From Incurvaria masculella (lineage: Eukaryota; Arthropoda; Insecta; Lepidoptera; Incurvariidae), in the NCBI GenBank assembly GCA_946894095.1, contig OX335646.2, forward strand, positions 16,052,077-16,116,076: a stretch of DNA of 64,000 bases. Direction: 5' to 3'. Both the position numbers and the translations under genes were made by a program. The first letter of the stretch is position 1. Every line of letters starts with the position of its first letter. Below are positions 45,890-57,575 of this stretch, one piece after another. The notes under the pieces were generated by a model. It saw nothing but the letters and a program-made list of their open reading frames with translations. It was not told the origin of the DNA and did no database searches.

Positions 45890-46185
45890 TTTAAATGATT
45901 TTTTGCATTAAACATTGGAAAGAAATATGATCGCTGGATAGTCTATCAACAAATAATTCAATTTCCATTCAAATTTATACCTTTACTCAAAAAGGTTCTG
46001 AAATGGAAACATTTTCTACATTTTGTTTTTAATGGCAAATGGAAACATAAGTTAACCAAGAACAAGTTGATCGCTACAACAGGAATCATATATTATAATA
46101 ATGATATTTTTGATGATCAGACATAGCTAGTTTAATTGGGGTGCCTCCCTAAACTTCACGTTTTGGCACGTACCAGCGCCTTAAG
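45890..46185 (+). repeat. Dispersed repeat shared with 3720-4035
   Basis: Blocks aggaatcatatattataata, attggggtgcctc and cgtaccagcgccttaagt align with the earlier segment in the same order. No inverted ends or coding capacity were found, so the class is unknown. Confidence 0.6.
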
Positions 46186-47112
46186 TGGGTTTTACTATAT
46201 AAGCATATATGTAGTGTATATTGAGATGTTTGCCATTGCCCCAGGAGCATTGACATAACTGCATTCACAAAGTATAAAGCCCTTTGCAGATGATGCACAG
46301 TAGCCGTGCGAGTGCTACTGCTGCGCATCATGTGAACGCTTAGTGAAATTCGCTTGGTTGTACTCGCTTCAAAGTTGCTTACTTATACAGGTCTTAGCTC
46401 TAGATCCTAGTGCACTTGCCCCTCCCACAAAATTTCACAGCCTAAAGTGACTCGAGCTAGCGCCTGTTTAATCTTGTTCAAATACGTTTGAACGCTTAGC
46501 GATTAGTACTTGGGCGAGCTACTGCGTATCAACTGCAGGACGCCTAAGATAAAAAAATATTGCCAAAATCATTTGACCTGCATGCTAATCATTTATCCTA
46601 AATAATAATCATCCTCTTTACAGCGTCTCAAATTACTTGAAAAGTAGACAATTTACCCATTTGCAAATGTGTACCTACAATAAAAAAGCCATATAAATGT
46701 AAAACGATTGCCACGGAACAAAAATGTGCTTCCAGGAACAAAAGGCAGCGGTTGCCTGTCCTCTAGCTTTAAACAGGTTCTAAAAATGCAGTAATGCAAG
46801 CACAAGCTCATTTAGAAAACAATTAATATTGAACCTTGATATTGATCATTGTGGTCTAATTTTTTAAGCTATTACGAGACATTAGGAATTCTGTGCTAAG
46901 GGGCTCAGTAGTATAACTTTCATTTATTTATATTCTTTGTGTAATAGACAAAGCATTCATAGTCGTTGCTGTCATGGCAGTCTTTGCTTCAAGATTTTTC
47001 AACGATTCCAGGTGACTGGTACCCGGAGGAGATGTTGCACATTTTCATCTCATTTCCTCACAGACATAAGGAGAATATGTAAAGGAATTCGGTCAATTTG
47101 GCACCAGGCAGA
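46186..47112. other. Intergenic, no feature supported
   Basis: AT-rich, moderately low-complexity sequence. Short open frames show no conserved motif. Confidence 0.4.
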
Positions 47113-47337
47113 GGCGTTACCATGGTAAATTAACTTGCCAGGCGAACAGGCAAGTGAGTGATTAAATCCGACGTTTAGTTGCAATTTGTACCATGCTAAC
47201 TGTCAAATGACATGTAATTTGGCCAAGTGAACTGCAATTTTCCAGTAATCCTTGTACAAAATGCAAAAAAACGTCATATTTAACCACTCACTTGCCTGTT
47301 CACCCGGCAAGTTAATTTAACATGGTAACCTCTCAGA
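47113..47337. mobile_element. MITE with about 45-bp inverted ends
   Basis: The left end, gttaccatggtaaattaact then tgccaggcgaacaggcaagt, is mirrored by the right end, acttgcctgttcacccggca then agttaatttaacatggtaac. About 225 bp. A relative lies at 27225-27470. No coding capacity. Confidence 0.75.
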
Positions 47338-47755
47338 AGGATTCGTCATAACCTCTGCGCTCTTACTGGGTAGAATATTTGACATTTACTTCTGAATGGT
47401 GCAGAATTGATCTATTCCTTGTCCTATTCTCTCACATTTTACGCCGGTTTAGTCCATGGTCGGTTCAAAGTGTAGCTGTTTCCAGCACACATTCACGATG
47501 TACCCACTATAAAAATTACAATGAGCCTAGATAAAAGCTATGGTAACTCGGCCTCTTCATACTTAAAAATATATGGCCCAGACAAGTCATCCATCCTAAT
47601 AAATCAAGTCAGTGATATACAGGTGTAACAGCAGATACTGAAGTTTCCTGATAAAAAAAGGAAATCATTTTTTCATCACCTTTAAGTGTTTTGAGAAAGT
47701 TAATTTTGTCAAGCATGGCAGCTAACGGAGGCGGCGGAGGACACGACTTTGCAGC

Positions 47756-48129
47756 CCTTAAGGTCGGCCCGTAAGCATCAGAAAATTTCGCCTCCCATAC
47801 AAACGTAGTTTACTAATAATTTGAAAAGCACTGTTGCAACTTACTTGATATTTGGTATCTAATATTAAACTACAAATATCTGTGTCTACATGTATTTGTT
47901 TTTTCGGTAAATTTATTCTGGGTCAAACCACAGAGAAAACAAAATTCGTATGAAGATTTTCTTTTTGCTTTAATTTCATTCGGTTTGGATTTTCCAAAAA
48001 AACAAAAGCGTGCAGACACAGACATTTGTTACCTGATATTAGATATTAAATATCAATTTAATTGGAATGGCGGATTCCAAATGATTAGTAAACTACGTTT
48101 GTATGGGGAGCATAGCTTACGGGCCGTTC
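47756..48129. mobile_element. MITE with inverted ends, abutting the TTAA MITE
   Basis: The left end aaggtcggcccgtaagcatc with catacaaacgtagtttacta is mirrored at 48080-48129 by tagtaaactacgtttgtatg and agcttacgggccg. Its right end touches the TTAA of the element at 48130, so one inserted in or beside the other. Confidence 0.65.
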
Positions 48130-48679
48130 TTAAGGTGGCCCAACCCGGCGGGCCTAACTCATTCGCGGGCACGGTACAAAACCGTGCTGTTGCACTCTGG
48201 GACCTTCTCTGTTTCAAAGAATAAGACAGGTTCCGTGATGAGGAAGATGCAACATGTCCACAAAAAAGACAATGTGCAAAGTGTATGATTTGGTAAGATT
48301 TACGAAAATTTTAATTTCAAAACGACTTGTAGCTAAAAGTAAACCGAGACCGCTGTAGTCAAAAATCTAACAAAAACCAAATAGATCATAAATCTTGATT
48401 AAATAAGCTATGTCTGATGACTAATCTTTTTACGTTGTTCTTACTTTATCATTGCGTAATCCACCTCCAAAGTTATTGTATAAAACGCGCGAAAAATTCG
48501 AACTTTCGGACCTTATAACTTAGAAACCAAACACAATTTTACAATGCCAATGGTCATTAGACATCTAGTTCGATCAAACCAAGCTATTTAGAGCAAAATT
48601 TTGGATCTCAGACAAGAAATATGGGCGTGATCTTCTTTCCCCTTTTGTATGGGGAGATGAGCGGGATGGGCCACCTTAA
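48130..48679. mobile_element. TTAA-flanked MITE, copy 2
   Basis: Same element as 2414-2955, with the same termini (ttaaGGTGGCCCAACCC ... GGGATGGGCCACCttaa) and collinear interior (gaaaaattcgaactttcgga, cgacttgtagctaaaagtaa, gggcgtgatcttctttcccc). It differs by point changes and a short insertion near 48190. Confidence 0.8.
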
Positions 48680-49379
48680 CTCCAAGCCTCGCTTTCCTCT
48701 TCGCCATCTGAACGGTCACTTGTCACGGCCCCGCCCTCAATTCATGGCGTCCACTTGCCCACGGTGTTAGCTTCCATTAATTTTTTTTCACTTGTTATTT
48801 TGTATGAAAAGCTAAAACATTTTTATGTACAAAATACAGTAAAACGGGAAGCCAGTTAAATGTTTGTATAAACCTTAGAACCATTTTTTAAATTAACAGC
48901 GCAGCAGTGACTACTGTTCCACCTGTATCTCTTTTAAAAATATAGGAACATGCCAAATTAATTACACATGCTAATAAAGATTGCACACGTTGTGTATCTG
49001 GGAGTGGTGAATACTCCACAAGGATAATCGAAGTTCTATAGATAATACACGAACTTTAAATACCTACCTAAGTTTCATCCATTTTTTAATATACATGAGT
49101 AAATTTACACTGAAAAACCAATATTTTCATCCAATTTTGTACTAATCATTTATTATTGTGTGCACGCCCTATTCCGCACAGGACTCCGAGACAGTCCCAA
49201 GTCAATCAATCGTTACACAGAATTTAATTACAATTATTTTCTTTCTTTCAAACACTGAAAAAGTTAAAATTCCTACCTACACCTTTTATTCGTTATTTTA
49301 CTAAAAAAACTATAGCTCCACTATAAAAGATTTTCCTTCCCATTCAGTCAAGTTTTTTTATGTTTTTCATCATCACATT

Positions 49380-49834
49380 AAGGGCTCGTACCCATACTAT
49401 GTGACCAATTTAGGTGAAGGGGGAATTGGCAAAATACCACGGTCAGTCACGGGGGAGGAGGGGTTAGTACTAAGTCACGTAGCATTTACGCGTATATTAA
49501 TCGAAAATTGCTTCGTAAAAAAGAAATAATTTTAAAGTCCAATATGGGCATACTAATGTTCAAAGTTGTTGGAAAGAGTATTGTTATGAATTGTTAAACC
49601 ATGAATACCTATACATGTGAGCTTATTTTTCATTTCCTGCCGAATCACTTCCTTCACCGTTCACACCACACTAAGATCTCAAATATTGAAAAAATAGGCT
49701 AAAAATAGCCATTTCTTTACGTGAAAATTGAAGAGAGGGGATCAGAGCACATACCTCGGTAAATCACAAGCGGTGGGAGGGTGGAGGCTGTCAAAAATTA
49801 GGTTAAATCGGTCATGTAGTATGGGTATGAGCCC
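49380..49834. mobile_element. MITE, about 455 bp, with 25-bp inverted ends
   Basis: The left end gggctcgtacccatactatg then tgacc is mirrored by the right end ggtcatgtagtatgggtatg then agccc. The interior has no open frame of note. The preceding stretch 48680-49379 holds no recognised feature. Confidence 0.65.
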
Positions 49835-51054
49835 AAACTGTCAGTACAGCAGGGGAACGCGAGTGACTCAAGTCATATACGACTACTCGAATGATCGACA
49901 GCCATCTTTTTTGGAGCTTCGACGAGGTATCACTAGCATACAGAAGTGAGGAACCAATTAAACCCTTTTTTTTAATTAAATGTAAGACATAAAAGTTTGG
50001 AAGATGCATTAATTATCAGAAAAAAAAACATTTAAGATAATATCACAGACTTCTCTTAAACCCTCGAAAGCTAGACATACTACTTATGAAGGACCCACGC
50101 TCGTGGCTTGTGGGACATTATGAAAAGTGAAAAAGAAAAACATCGGATAACCGAGATGAATGAAGATGTTCATAGGTCTTTGAATATTCAATATTTTCAA
50201 CATAAGAAAATATTTAAAAAAACCTAAATTTTGTCAAATTTTCTTGACAAATGCTTTATGCATTAATTATATGTGAAATAATGTAATAGCCGTTAATTTG
50301 ATACAAAAGTTGCATAATTTAGGACTTAACGAAATTAAGAACCTAACATAAAATAAATATAAAAATAAGCACATACAAATTATCTTCTGTGAGTGGAAAT
50401 GCAGTTATTGGGATTTCCAAAATATTATGACATTTCTAATGAAATAATAAATAATAAAACATAACATTGCACATGTCAAGAACACATTTTCACGCACACT
50501 GATCGAACCTAGGTTATAAATTGACTTTACAAAGATTAAAAGATGCATTCATCGAAGTTGAAATAAGTTTCCATCACAGATCACTCTATGCTAGTCCTAA
50601 TTTCTGTTGAAAAATGTATTCTCAGAAATAATAAGAAAAATAGCAAACAAATGTAGGTAAAAATTATAATCAATAGCACTAAATATAAAACATATTTAGA
50701 TCTACTCAACTTCACTTGGCCAGCATTCTTCGTGTGATAATAAACATTAAAAGTGGGTGTTTCATAAATCAGGTCATTATTTCACAATAGTCCCTACAAA
50801 TTATTTGTACAAAATTATATACTTATACTAAGCATCAGTTCTCAACCGACAACACTTCACTCAACAAATACGCAATCAACTAGCCAAAGACAGGATTTTG
50901 CAACAGCTTACAAATATACAACTGAACAAACCAAATATACACCTCAACAGCAAATTGTTGCAAAACTGAACTGTCCCCTCGGCCACCGTAAACACACGCG
51001 CACACGGTGACACTCGCACACAATTTAAAGCTGTTCCACCGACAGTACCGTCTG
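49835..51054. other. Downstream flank of msl-2
   Basis: AT-rich sequence likely to include the msl-2 3' UTR, but no convincing poly(A) signal in the minus orientation was found. No other gene is supported here. Confidence 0.4.
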
Positions 51055-51240
51055 TCATACGTCCACCTCGACGTCACTGTTGAGTTCATGGTCGTAGTGG
51101 GAGTCGGCTGCGGAGTGCGGCGAGAGGGGCGAGGGGCAGCCTGTGCGCCAGTCACCCTCATCGCCCCCCGCCTCCGCTTCCGAGGACGAGCTCTCTTCCT
51201 CGTCCATTAGGATGGCGGCAGGCAGCGATGGCGAAACCTC
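51055..51240 (-). CDS. msl-2: MSL2, last coding exon (terminal unit of an exon array)
   Basis: The acceptor agctgcag|GAGG enters in phase 0, matching the exit of the exon at 53018-53167. It encodes 61 residues: EVSPSLPAAILMDEEESSSS, an acidic Ser/Glu/Asp stretch, GDWRTGCPSPLSPHSAADSH and HELNSDVEVDV, then stops at 51055. With the three upstream exons it makes a 422-residue MSL2, shorter than the fly or human protein. The same sequence is repeated upstream in frame, so the exon may instead begin at 52251 or at any intermediate acceptor. A transcript is needed to know how many units are used. Confidence 0.6.
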   Translation of the reverse strand, partial: EVSPSLPAAILMDEEESSSSEAEAGGDEGDWRTGCPSPLSPHSAADSHYDHELNSDVEVDV

Positions 51241-52580
51241 CTGCAGCTGGCTCGAGTACACTGGAACGGTACAGCACCCCATGTTACATTTGAGTTTGTG
51301 GTTGTAGTGGGAGTCGGCTGCAGAGTGCGGCGAAAGGGGCGAAGGGCAGAGAGTGCGCCAGTCGCCCTCATCGGCCACCGCCTCCGAGGACGAGCTCTCT
51401 TCCTCGTCCATTAGCATGGCGGCAGGCAGCGATGGCGAAACCTCCTGCAGCTGGCTCGAGTACACTGGAACGGTACAGCACCCCATGTTACATTTGAGTT
51501 TGTGGTTGTAGTGGGAGTCGGCTGCAGAGTGCGGCGAAAGGGGCGAAGGGCAGATGGTGCGCCAGTCGCCCTCATTGGCATCCGCCTCCGAGGACGAGCT
51601 CTCTTCCTCGTCCGTTAGGATGGCGGCAGGCAGCGATGGCGAAACCTCCTGCAGCTGGCTCGAGTACACTGGAATGGTACAGCACCCCATGTTACATTTG
51701 AGTTTGTGGTTGTAGTGGAAGTCGGCTGCAGAGTGAGGCGAAAGGGGCGAAGGGCAGATGGTGCGCCAGTCGCCCTCATCGGCATCCGCCTCCGAGGACG
51801 AGCTCTCTTCCTCGTCCGTTAGGATGGCGGCAGGCAGCGATGGCGAAACCTCCTGCAGCTGGCTCGAGTACACTGGAATGGTACAGCACCCCATGTTACA
51901 TTTGAGTTTGTGGTTGTAGTGGAAGTCGGCTGCAGAGTGAGGCGAAAGGGGCGAAGGGCAGACAGTGCGCCAGTCGCCCTCCGCCTCCGAGGACGAGCTC
52001 TCTTCCGAGTCCATTAGGATGGCGGCAGGCAGCGATGGCGAAACCTCGTGCAGCTAACTCAAGTACACTGGAACGGTACAGCACCACATGTTACATTTGA
52101 GTTTGTGATTGTAGTGGAAGTCGGCTGCAGAGTGAGGCGAAAGGGGCGAAGGGCAGACAGTGCGCCAGTCGCCCTCATCGGCCTCCGCCACCGACGACGA
52201 GCTCTCTTCCTCGTCCATTAGGATGGAGGCAGGCAGCGACGGCGAAACCTCCTGCAGCTGACTTGAGTACATTGGAACGGTATAGCACCACATGTGACAT
52301 TTGAGTTTGTGGTCCTAGTAGGAGGCAGTCACCGAGAGGTAGATGGTACAGCAGTCATCCCCCCCCACCTCTTGCCTCCGAAGACCAGCACTTTTCCATG
52401 TACAAAGAGGATAGCAGCGGGCCGCAAGGGTCAAACCATCTGCAGCAGACTCAAGTACACTGGAACAGCATAGCATTATACGTTACATTTGAGTTAGTGG
52501 TAGTGGGAGCCAGTCACCCTCGCTTTTCCCCGCTATCTCCGAGGACGAGCTATAATCCTCGTCCACTAAGTAAAATCAAC
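51055..52580 (-). repeat. In-frame tandem array of the msl-2 terminal exon
   Basis: Units begin (minus strand) at 52251, 52047, 51852, 51648, 51444 and 51240. Spacing is 204 bp, except one 195-bp unit lacking part of the acidic run. Each unit holds an intron-like tail (aacatggggtgctgtaccat, then a tccag), a CTGCAG acceptor and the exon sequence EVSPSLPAAIL through CPSPLSPHSAADFHYNHK. All spacings are multiples of three and 319 codons stay open from 52014 to 51055. The unit at 52047 has lost its AG (CTGCAC) and an in-frame TAG precedes it. At 52321-52580 are one or two badly decayed units, so amplification is not recent throughout. Confidence 0.85.
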
Positions 52581-53017
52581 ATGAAACCATCACTTTAATG
52601 AAAGAAAATGTTAGGATAACCTGAAAATCCACTATATTGTAGAGAGTCAATGTTGCTTTACTTGTTTAGCAAAACCCTGCGGTTCTAAATTAGATATATG
52701 CTGGGATAACCTCAACATTTCTTTTTTCAAAGTTTAGGGTCACTTGTGTGCCTTGTATGTTACTTTAATTTACTTGTTGAGAAACATGTCGTCATCAACA
52801 ATTGTCCGTACAATATTCGTTTTATAAAGGTTTTGATGAAACTAAGTCTAATTCATCAATCCACAAGGTTCATTTATGTTGCGAGTGTTTATTTGTTTGC
52901 AAAACAGAGTAAAATAAGTTAATTTTAACCCAAAAGATTAAAATAATTACAATATAGTTCAAGAATTTCCGTTAAATTATAAATATTTTGAATACCTTTA
53001 ATATTGGAAGGTTTTAC

Positions 53018-53167
53018 ATCATAGCTGAGTGCCTCCTCCATGGCTTCAATGGAGAGCGGCGCCCCGTCTAGCGTGAGCGCTCCGGAGCAGGAGGGGGAGT
53101 CGTCAGCGCCGCCGCTTCCAAGCGGTGACATGGCGTCCTCGAGGAACGACATCACATGCGGCCGAAC
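53018..53167 (-). CDS. msl-2: MSL2, exon 3
   Basis: A 150-bp exon: acceptor gttatgatgtag|GTTCGG in phase 0, donor TATGAT|GTAAAA in phase 0. It reads VRPHVMSFLEDAMSPLGSGG, ADDSPSCSGALTLDGAPLSI and EAMEEALSYD. It directly extends the CXC domain, giving a K-V-R-P-H junction. No domain of its own; the second half is an acidic helix-like stretch. Confidence 0.75.
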
Positions 53168-54727
53168 CTACATCATAACACATCAGATCGAACTTCTCGC
53201 ACAGATATTGTTCTTTCAGAGGTTGAACCTGTATATTTATTTGCGATGATTGAGATTTAGTCAACTTGGCCTAAGTAATGTCAATGCTGTCAGTTTTATT
53301 TACTTGCGGCATATGGTGTAATTCAAGACCTCTTAAAGTGCCCGACAACGCCCATGGTATTTAGAAATTTAAGGGGGGGGGGGGCTGCAAAAAACATGCC
53401 AGCTAGCCAGGTGCTTCATCACAGCAAGTTTGAAGGACTCCAGGTTGTACTTTGGGGGAAATACATCGGAAGGGAGTTCATACAGATATCACAAAAGTCT
53501 TTGTCTATTTGTAAAATAGTATAATAACACTAATATGATTAACTTCTTTTGATTAAAATTTCAGCAAGAATGGCGTAATGGCGTGTCAAGAAAGTTACAT
53601 AACCTATAATATTTCGGGACATAGTTTGTCCCTGTAAATTTCAATAACGTCCCAACCAGTAAAAATATGATCGCAACGAGGTTTCCAGTGATATAATATA
53701 ACAATCATTTAAACGTAGATATGAACCTAAAAGGGCCCAATTAATGTAACGGTTTAGTCACATAGTGGTCTTTTCTTGTAATGATGGTGACTAAATCTTT
53801 AAGTAGTCGTAGAGTAATGTTGAGATATATGACTAAAATCATTATTTACTGTTATAATTACCTTTATCTGACTACAATTTCGTTACGTTAATGTCATAAG
53901 AAAGTTAGTTTACAACAAATGAGTCATATAATTGGAAAACAAACTACATTTCCACAATCTATTTCTTACAAGCTGATCGTTGGTTAACTTTGCCTTGGTG
54001 AAATAAGTATTTCTACTAATATTAACATACGTAGCAAACATACAATAATTATAATCAGTCATCATGATTTGGAAACGAATATCACCTTATGCGCGCCTTT
54101 TTTCTATTTTCTCTTCAACAATGTGTACAAAGATGTGCCAAGAAATGCAAGTCGGGATTTGTGGAATGAAAAATTAGCGAATTGTGTCAATGCAAACACT
54201 ATTAATCTATGCAAGAGTTAGTTGCACACAAAAACCAATTAAAAAATGTCCCATTCCATACAACAGTGGCAAAATTCAAGCCACTTGCTTCAAGGTCAAA
54301 ATGATACCTTGTATACCAAAAAATTATACAATCAACAAACATATTTGAATGATTTATTCATATTCCAACAAAATTACGTTCATTTTTATCATAAACAATC
54401 TCTGCTCTCTTCAAATATCGTATATTTTTTTGATAGAGTGGGGATCGACAATTATTTTATACAAGGAAAATTAATTTAAAATGGATTTACGCTTTCCCTA
54501 TGGGGCTGCTCCACTTAACGTCTATGTTAGAGGCCCATCACTGAAGTAGCACTGATGGGCCTCTTGAATGGATTAAAAAAAAATACTGGAACTGGAATCG
54601 GTTTCAAGCAAGGTCTCGAGATAACGAGTTGCCACTCAACTAACTCCTAGTTCTGATGTATCCATGTTCACATATTGAACCGGCGGAAATGGTGTAAGTC
54701 TATGATGATGCATTAGAAGCGCATCTA
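53168..54727. other. msl-2 intron, no feature supported
   Basis: AT-rich intron sequence with a G-run near 53370-53385 and no recognisable repeat or exon. The mariner-like element begins at 54728. Confidence 0.5.
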
Positions 54728-55188
54728 CAGGGTGTTTGGTAATTCGATAAATTCCTTCTAAGGGGTCATTCTAGAGCTAATTTGCAACCAATTTGTCACA
54801 AAAAACTGGGGGTCGAAAATCAATAGTTTTTGAGTCATTTAGGTTTTAATTTTTTTTGGAAATTTTCTGACTTGTTACCAAAAAAATATAATTATAAAAT
54901 AACTACTCCACTCTGGGTACTTAATCAGCTATTATCTAATAGGTGACGAATGAGAGACTACTTTAAAAAAATATGTTCCCCTTAAAATGTCCGCAATCTT
55001 AGAAATAAAAGGTCATAAATCACATGTTATGAAAAAAAAACACAAAATGTATTTAAGTTGAAAGGATTACTAAAAAAAATGTATGACATGTGGCATGCAA
55101 ATTATGGGAATAACTTCATCATTTTATAAACTTTTAGAAAATGTACAAATTTTTTACAGTAGCAAACAAGTAAATTTTTCTTTAGATA

Positions 55189-55344
55189 TCGTATCAGATT
55201 CGTGAGGAGCTTACGGAGAGAATAATAGCCGCAGCACAGCAAATACGTGAAACTTTAACACCACGGGTGACAAAAACGGAAGTGCGAAAAAGATTACGTG
55301 CGGGTTTTAGGAACCGTGGGCTTCAGTTTGAACAGGATCTGTAA
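55189..55344 (+). pseudogene. Transposase C-terminal remnant (Tc1/mariner-like)
   Basis: The frame reads YQIREELTERIIAAAQQIRE, then TPRVTKTEVRKRLRAGFRNR and GLQFEQDL with a stop at 55344. The pattern of helix, R-x-R-x-R and a terminal G-x-x-F-E-x-x-L resembles the last 50 residues of mariner-type transposases. No catalytic DDE segment remains upstream, so it is a fragment. Confidence 0.6.
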
Positions 55345-55554
55345 TTTTAAGTTTAAGGTAAAATTGTAAATTGTAAAATAAATGTAAGTAATTTAATCAT
55401 TGACTGTTTTACACCTTGATAAGGACTCCTTAAATTATAAAAGTCGTCCGCGCAAAACTAAACAAAAAAAATGTAACTTGTTTGCAACTGTACAACATTT
55501 GTACATTTTCTGAAAGCTTACAAAATTATTAAGTTATTCTCATAAGTAATATCC

Positions 55555-55790
55555 TTTTTGTACTAAGCAAGTACGTCGCTTAAGTCCGTAGGAGAATTCC
55601 AAATTATGGGTATACAGCCGGTGGCGAAATTGGTAGACGCAATACCCACGAATGTTATGTTTTGCTGGTTCGGGTCCAGCCTTGCAGTATATTCGTAAAG
55701 TAGTTCTTTTTACTGGGCTCTTTCTTCAATTAATGTGTCCTTGCTACACGGTCGATTATACATACATACATGTCACATTCCTTATTCTCA
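55555..55790 (+). mobile_element. tRNA-Leu-like SINE or foldback element, copy 2
   Basis: A tRNA-like head begins ggtggcgaaattggtagac (A-box TGGCNNANNNGG) and reaches ggttcgggtcc (B-box) about 40 bp later. Then comes the segment agccttgcagtatattcgta ... gggctctttcttcaattaat shared with 25415-25595, and a right arm catacatacatgtcacattc. The left arm of the foldback is missing. It is nested in the mariner-like element. Confidence 0.6.
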
Positions 55791-56325
55791 TAATTTGCAT
55801 GCCAAGTATCATAGATTTTTTTAGTAATCCTCTCCGATTTAAATACATTTTGTGTTTTTTTTTCATAACCTGTGATTTACCTCCTCCTGGTAGGAAGAGA
55901 ATGCCTTTTGGCATTAAGCCTGCCTTTTGTAAACTGTTTTTATAATGGTGTACAATAAAGAATTTTATTATTATTATTATTATTTATGACCTTTTATTTC
56001 TGAGATTACGGACATTTTGACACCATAACGACTTTTTCAGGCGCTTTATCTACGTAACGCAACCACTTGGAACAGGCAGACCGATACATTTAGCTTCAGA
56101 GGGTTGGTATTTATCCTCTGAACTAAGTTTCAGCCATTTACGTTATCGTTACCATTTATGTCGCGACCTCCTAGTCTAAAAAACCTGAATAACTCAAATA
56201 CTATTGATTTTCGACCCGCAGTTTTATTGGGACAAATTTGTTGCAAATTAGCTCTAGAATGACCCCTTCGAAAGAATGTATCGAATTACCAAACACCCGC
56301 ATTTCTAGGATAAAAATGTACCAAC

Positions 56326-56535
56326 CTTCAAACCATCTGGTCGGTGTGGATTCCGACAACCCTTGCATTTGCACTCTACGCAAGGTTTACTCTCCACGTA
56401 GCACGGGCAACGCTGCCCACAGCACGTGAGCTTGCCAGGCGTTGCCGTCGCATTGCCACACCGACACCCTTTTCTTTTGTTCGACGCAGAGCTGCGGGAC
56501 CGGTACTGCGGTTTTTTGAAGCCATGCTGGCTCGA
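56326..56535 (-). CDS. msl-2: MSL2, exon 2: CXC domain
   Basis: A 210-bp exon: acceptor attaacactttcag|TCGAGC, donor TTGAAG|GTTGGT (a weak but possible donor), both phase 0. Residues 24-60 of the exon form the CXC domain: GCRCGNAT, TCCGQRCPCY, KPCVECKCKGCRNPH. Its clustered cysteines bind zinc ions and, in MSL2, contact DNA. In flies the CXC domain helps MSL2 recognise high-affinity sites on the dosage-compensated X. The preceding basic stretch (KKPQYRSRSSASNKRK) is also typical. Confidence 0.9.
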
Positions 56536-57575
56536 CTGAAAGTGTTAATAATATGAAAATTTTAAGTAGATACAGCTCTGTTTATGTCACTTCATCTGTG
56601 TTTATCTTGTGCGTTTCATTTGAAATCTTAATGTGTATAAATAAATTGTTTGAAGAACGTGGTTTTATTGTCATTCCTGTTTATGTTAAATATATATCTA
56701 GTTATAAGCGTAAGTTTGTGTATGAGTAATAGGAAAAAATGCAAAAATCAATGATATTAGATTGGTCAAAAATATACAAAAAAAATACATATTATACTAT
56801 CCATGTTTGTTTAAACTATTGATTAGTCATTGTGATTACAAGTCTTGTACCGAGGTTAGCCCAAACATGACATTGTGCACAGTGTACTACTTTCGTATCA
56901 TCACACTTTGTTTTGAGTATTTTCTTTTAAACTGTGATTTCTTTTACCTGTAACTAATTAAGAACATTATTATTTTCCTTCCAATTAATGTACAATGACG
57001 TAAAAAAAAAAGTAAAATAATATAAGCTAAACCAAAGCATCATACAGGTGATTAGTAGAGACATAAGCTGTTTTTCAAATGTGTGCTTAAAGTGTTCAAA
57101 TGTCACAACTCGAGTAGGGGGAGGGGCGTTAGCCTCTTGGTCACAACCCGTCAAGAGAGGGGGGGGGGGGGGTCCAAAAGTGGTCTACAATCCGTTACGT
57201 GGTTAACGAACGCTCCTTATTGTTGAAATTTCAGAAAATATTAAGACGTACAGCTAGTTCACAGCGAAATCACTGCTCGCGCTGGCAGTGCAAGCCTTGG
57301 TGCCGATGCTTGATATTCACTGGCCAGTTAAAATTCTTGGTTTTTCACAATTTCAATCAAATAATCCATATGGAAAAATTTGGTAGCAAACATGTTTTTG
57401 CCACATTAATTTGTTTTTAACTAAAGATGAATAATCATGAAAATGGGATATTTTAATACAAATTGGCATTAATTAAGGACATAGGTCATTTAAATGTGCA
57501 TGGGTGCTAGGGATTAGCAATTGTCAAAAATACTATATATAGTACTGAAAGAAAGTAAACAATATGAATGCAGAC

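Larger units (their letters stand above)
54728..56299. mobile_element. Mariner-like element with about 130-bp inverted ends, inside msl-2
   Basis: The left end CAGGGTGTTTGGTAATTCGA follows TA at 54726-54727. The right end (56170-56299) is its long inverse, finishing attaccaaacaccc. CAGGGTGT termini and a TA target are typical of the Tc1/mariner superfamily, though arms this long are unusual. The interior carries a transposase tail (55189-55344) and at least one nested insertion (55555-55790), plus a repeat at 56036-56176 shared with 19300-19855. It is about 1.57 kb, defective, and ends 26 bp from the CXC-exon donor of msl-2. Confidence 0.7.

Noticed and set aside
51211..52251. CRISPR-like or satellite array
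   Set aside because: Spacing is regular, but the unit is an exon plus intron end of msl-2 with protein-level conservation and no spacers.
55615..55690. Genuine tRNA-Leu gene
   Set aside because: A- and B-box-like motifs are present but the acceptor and anticodon stems do not pair, and the segment recurs as a repeat at 25415-25595.
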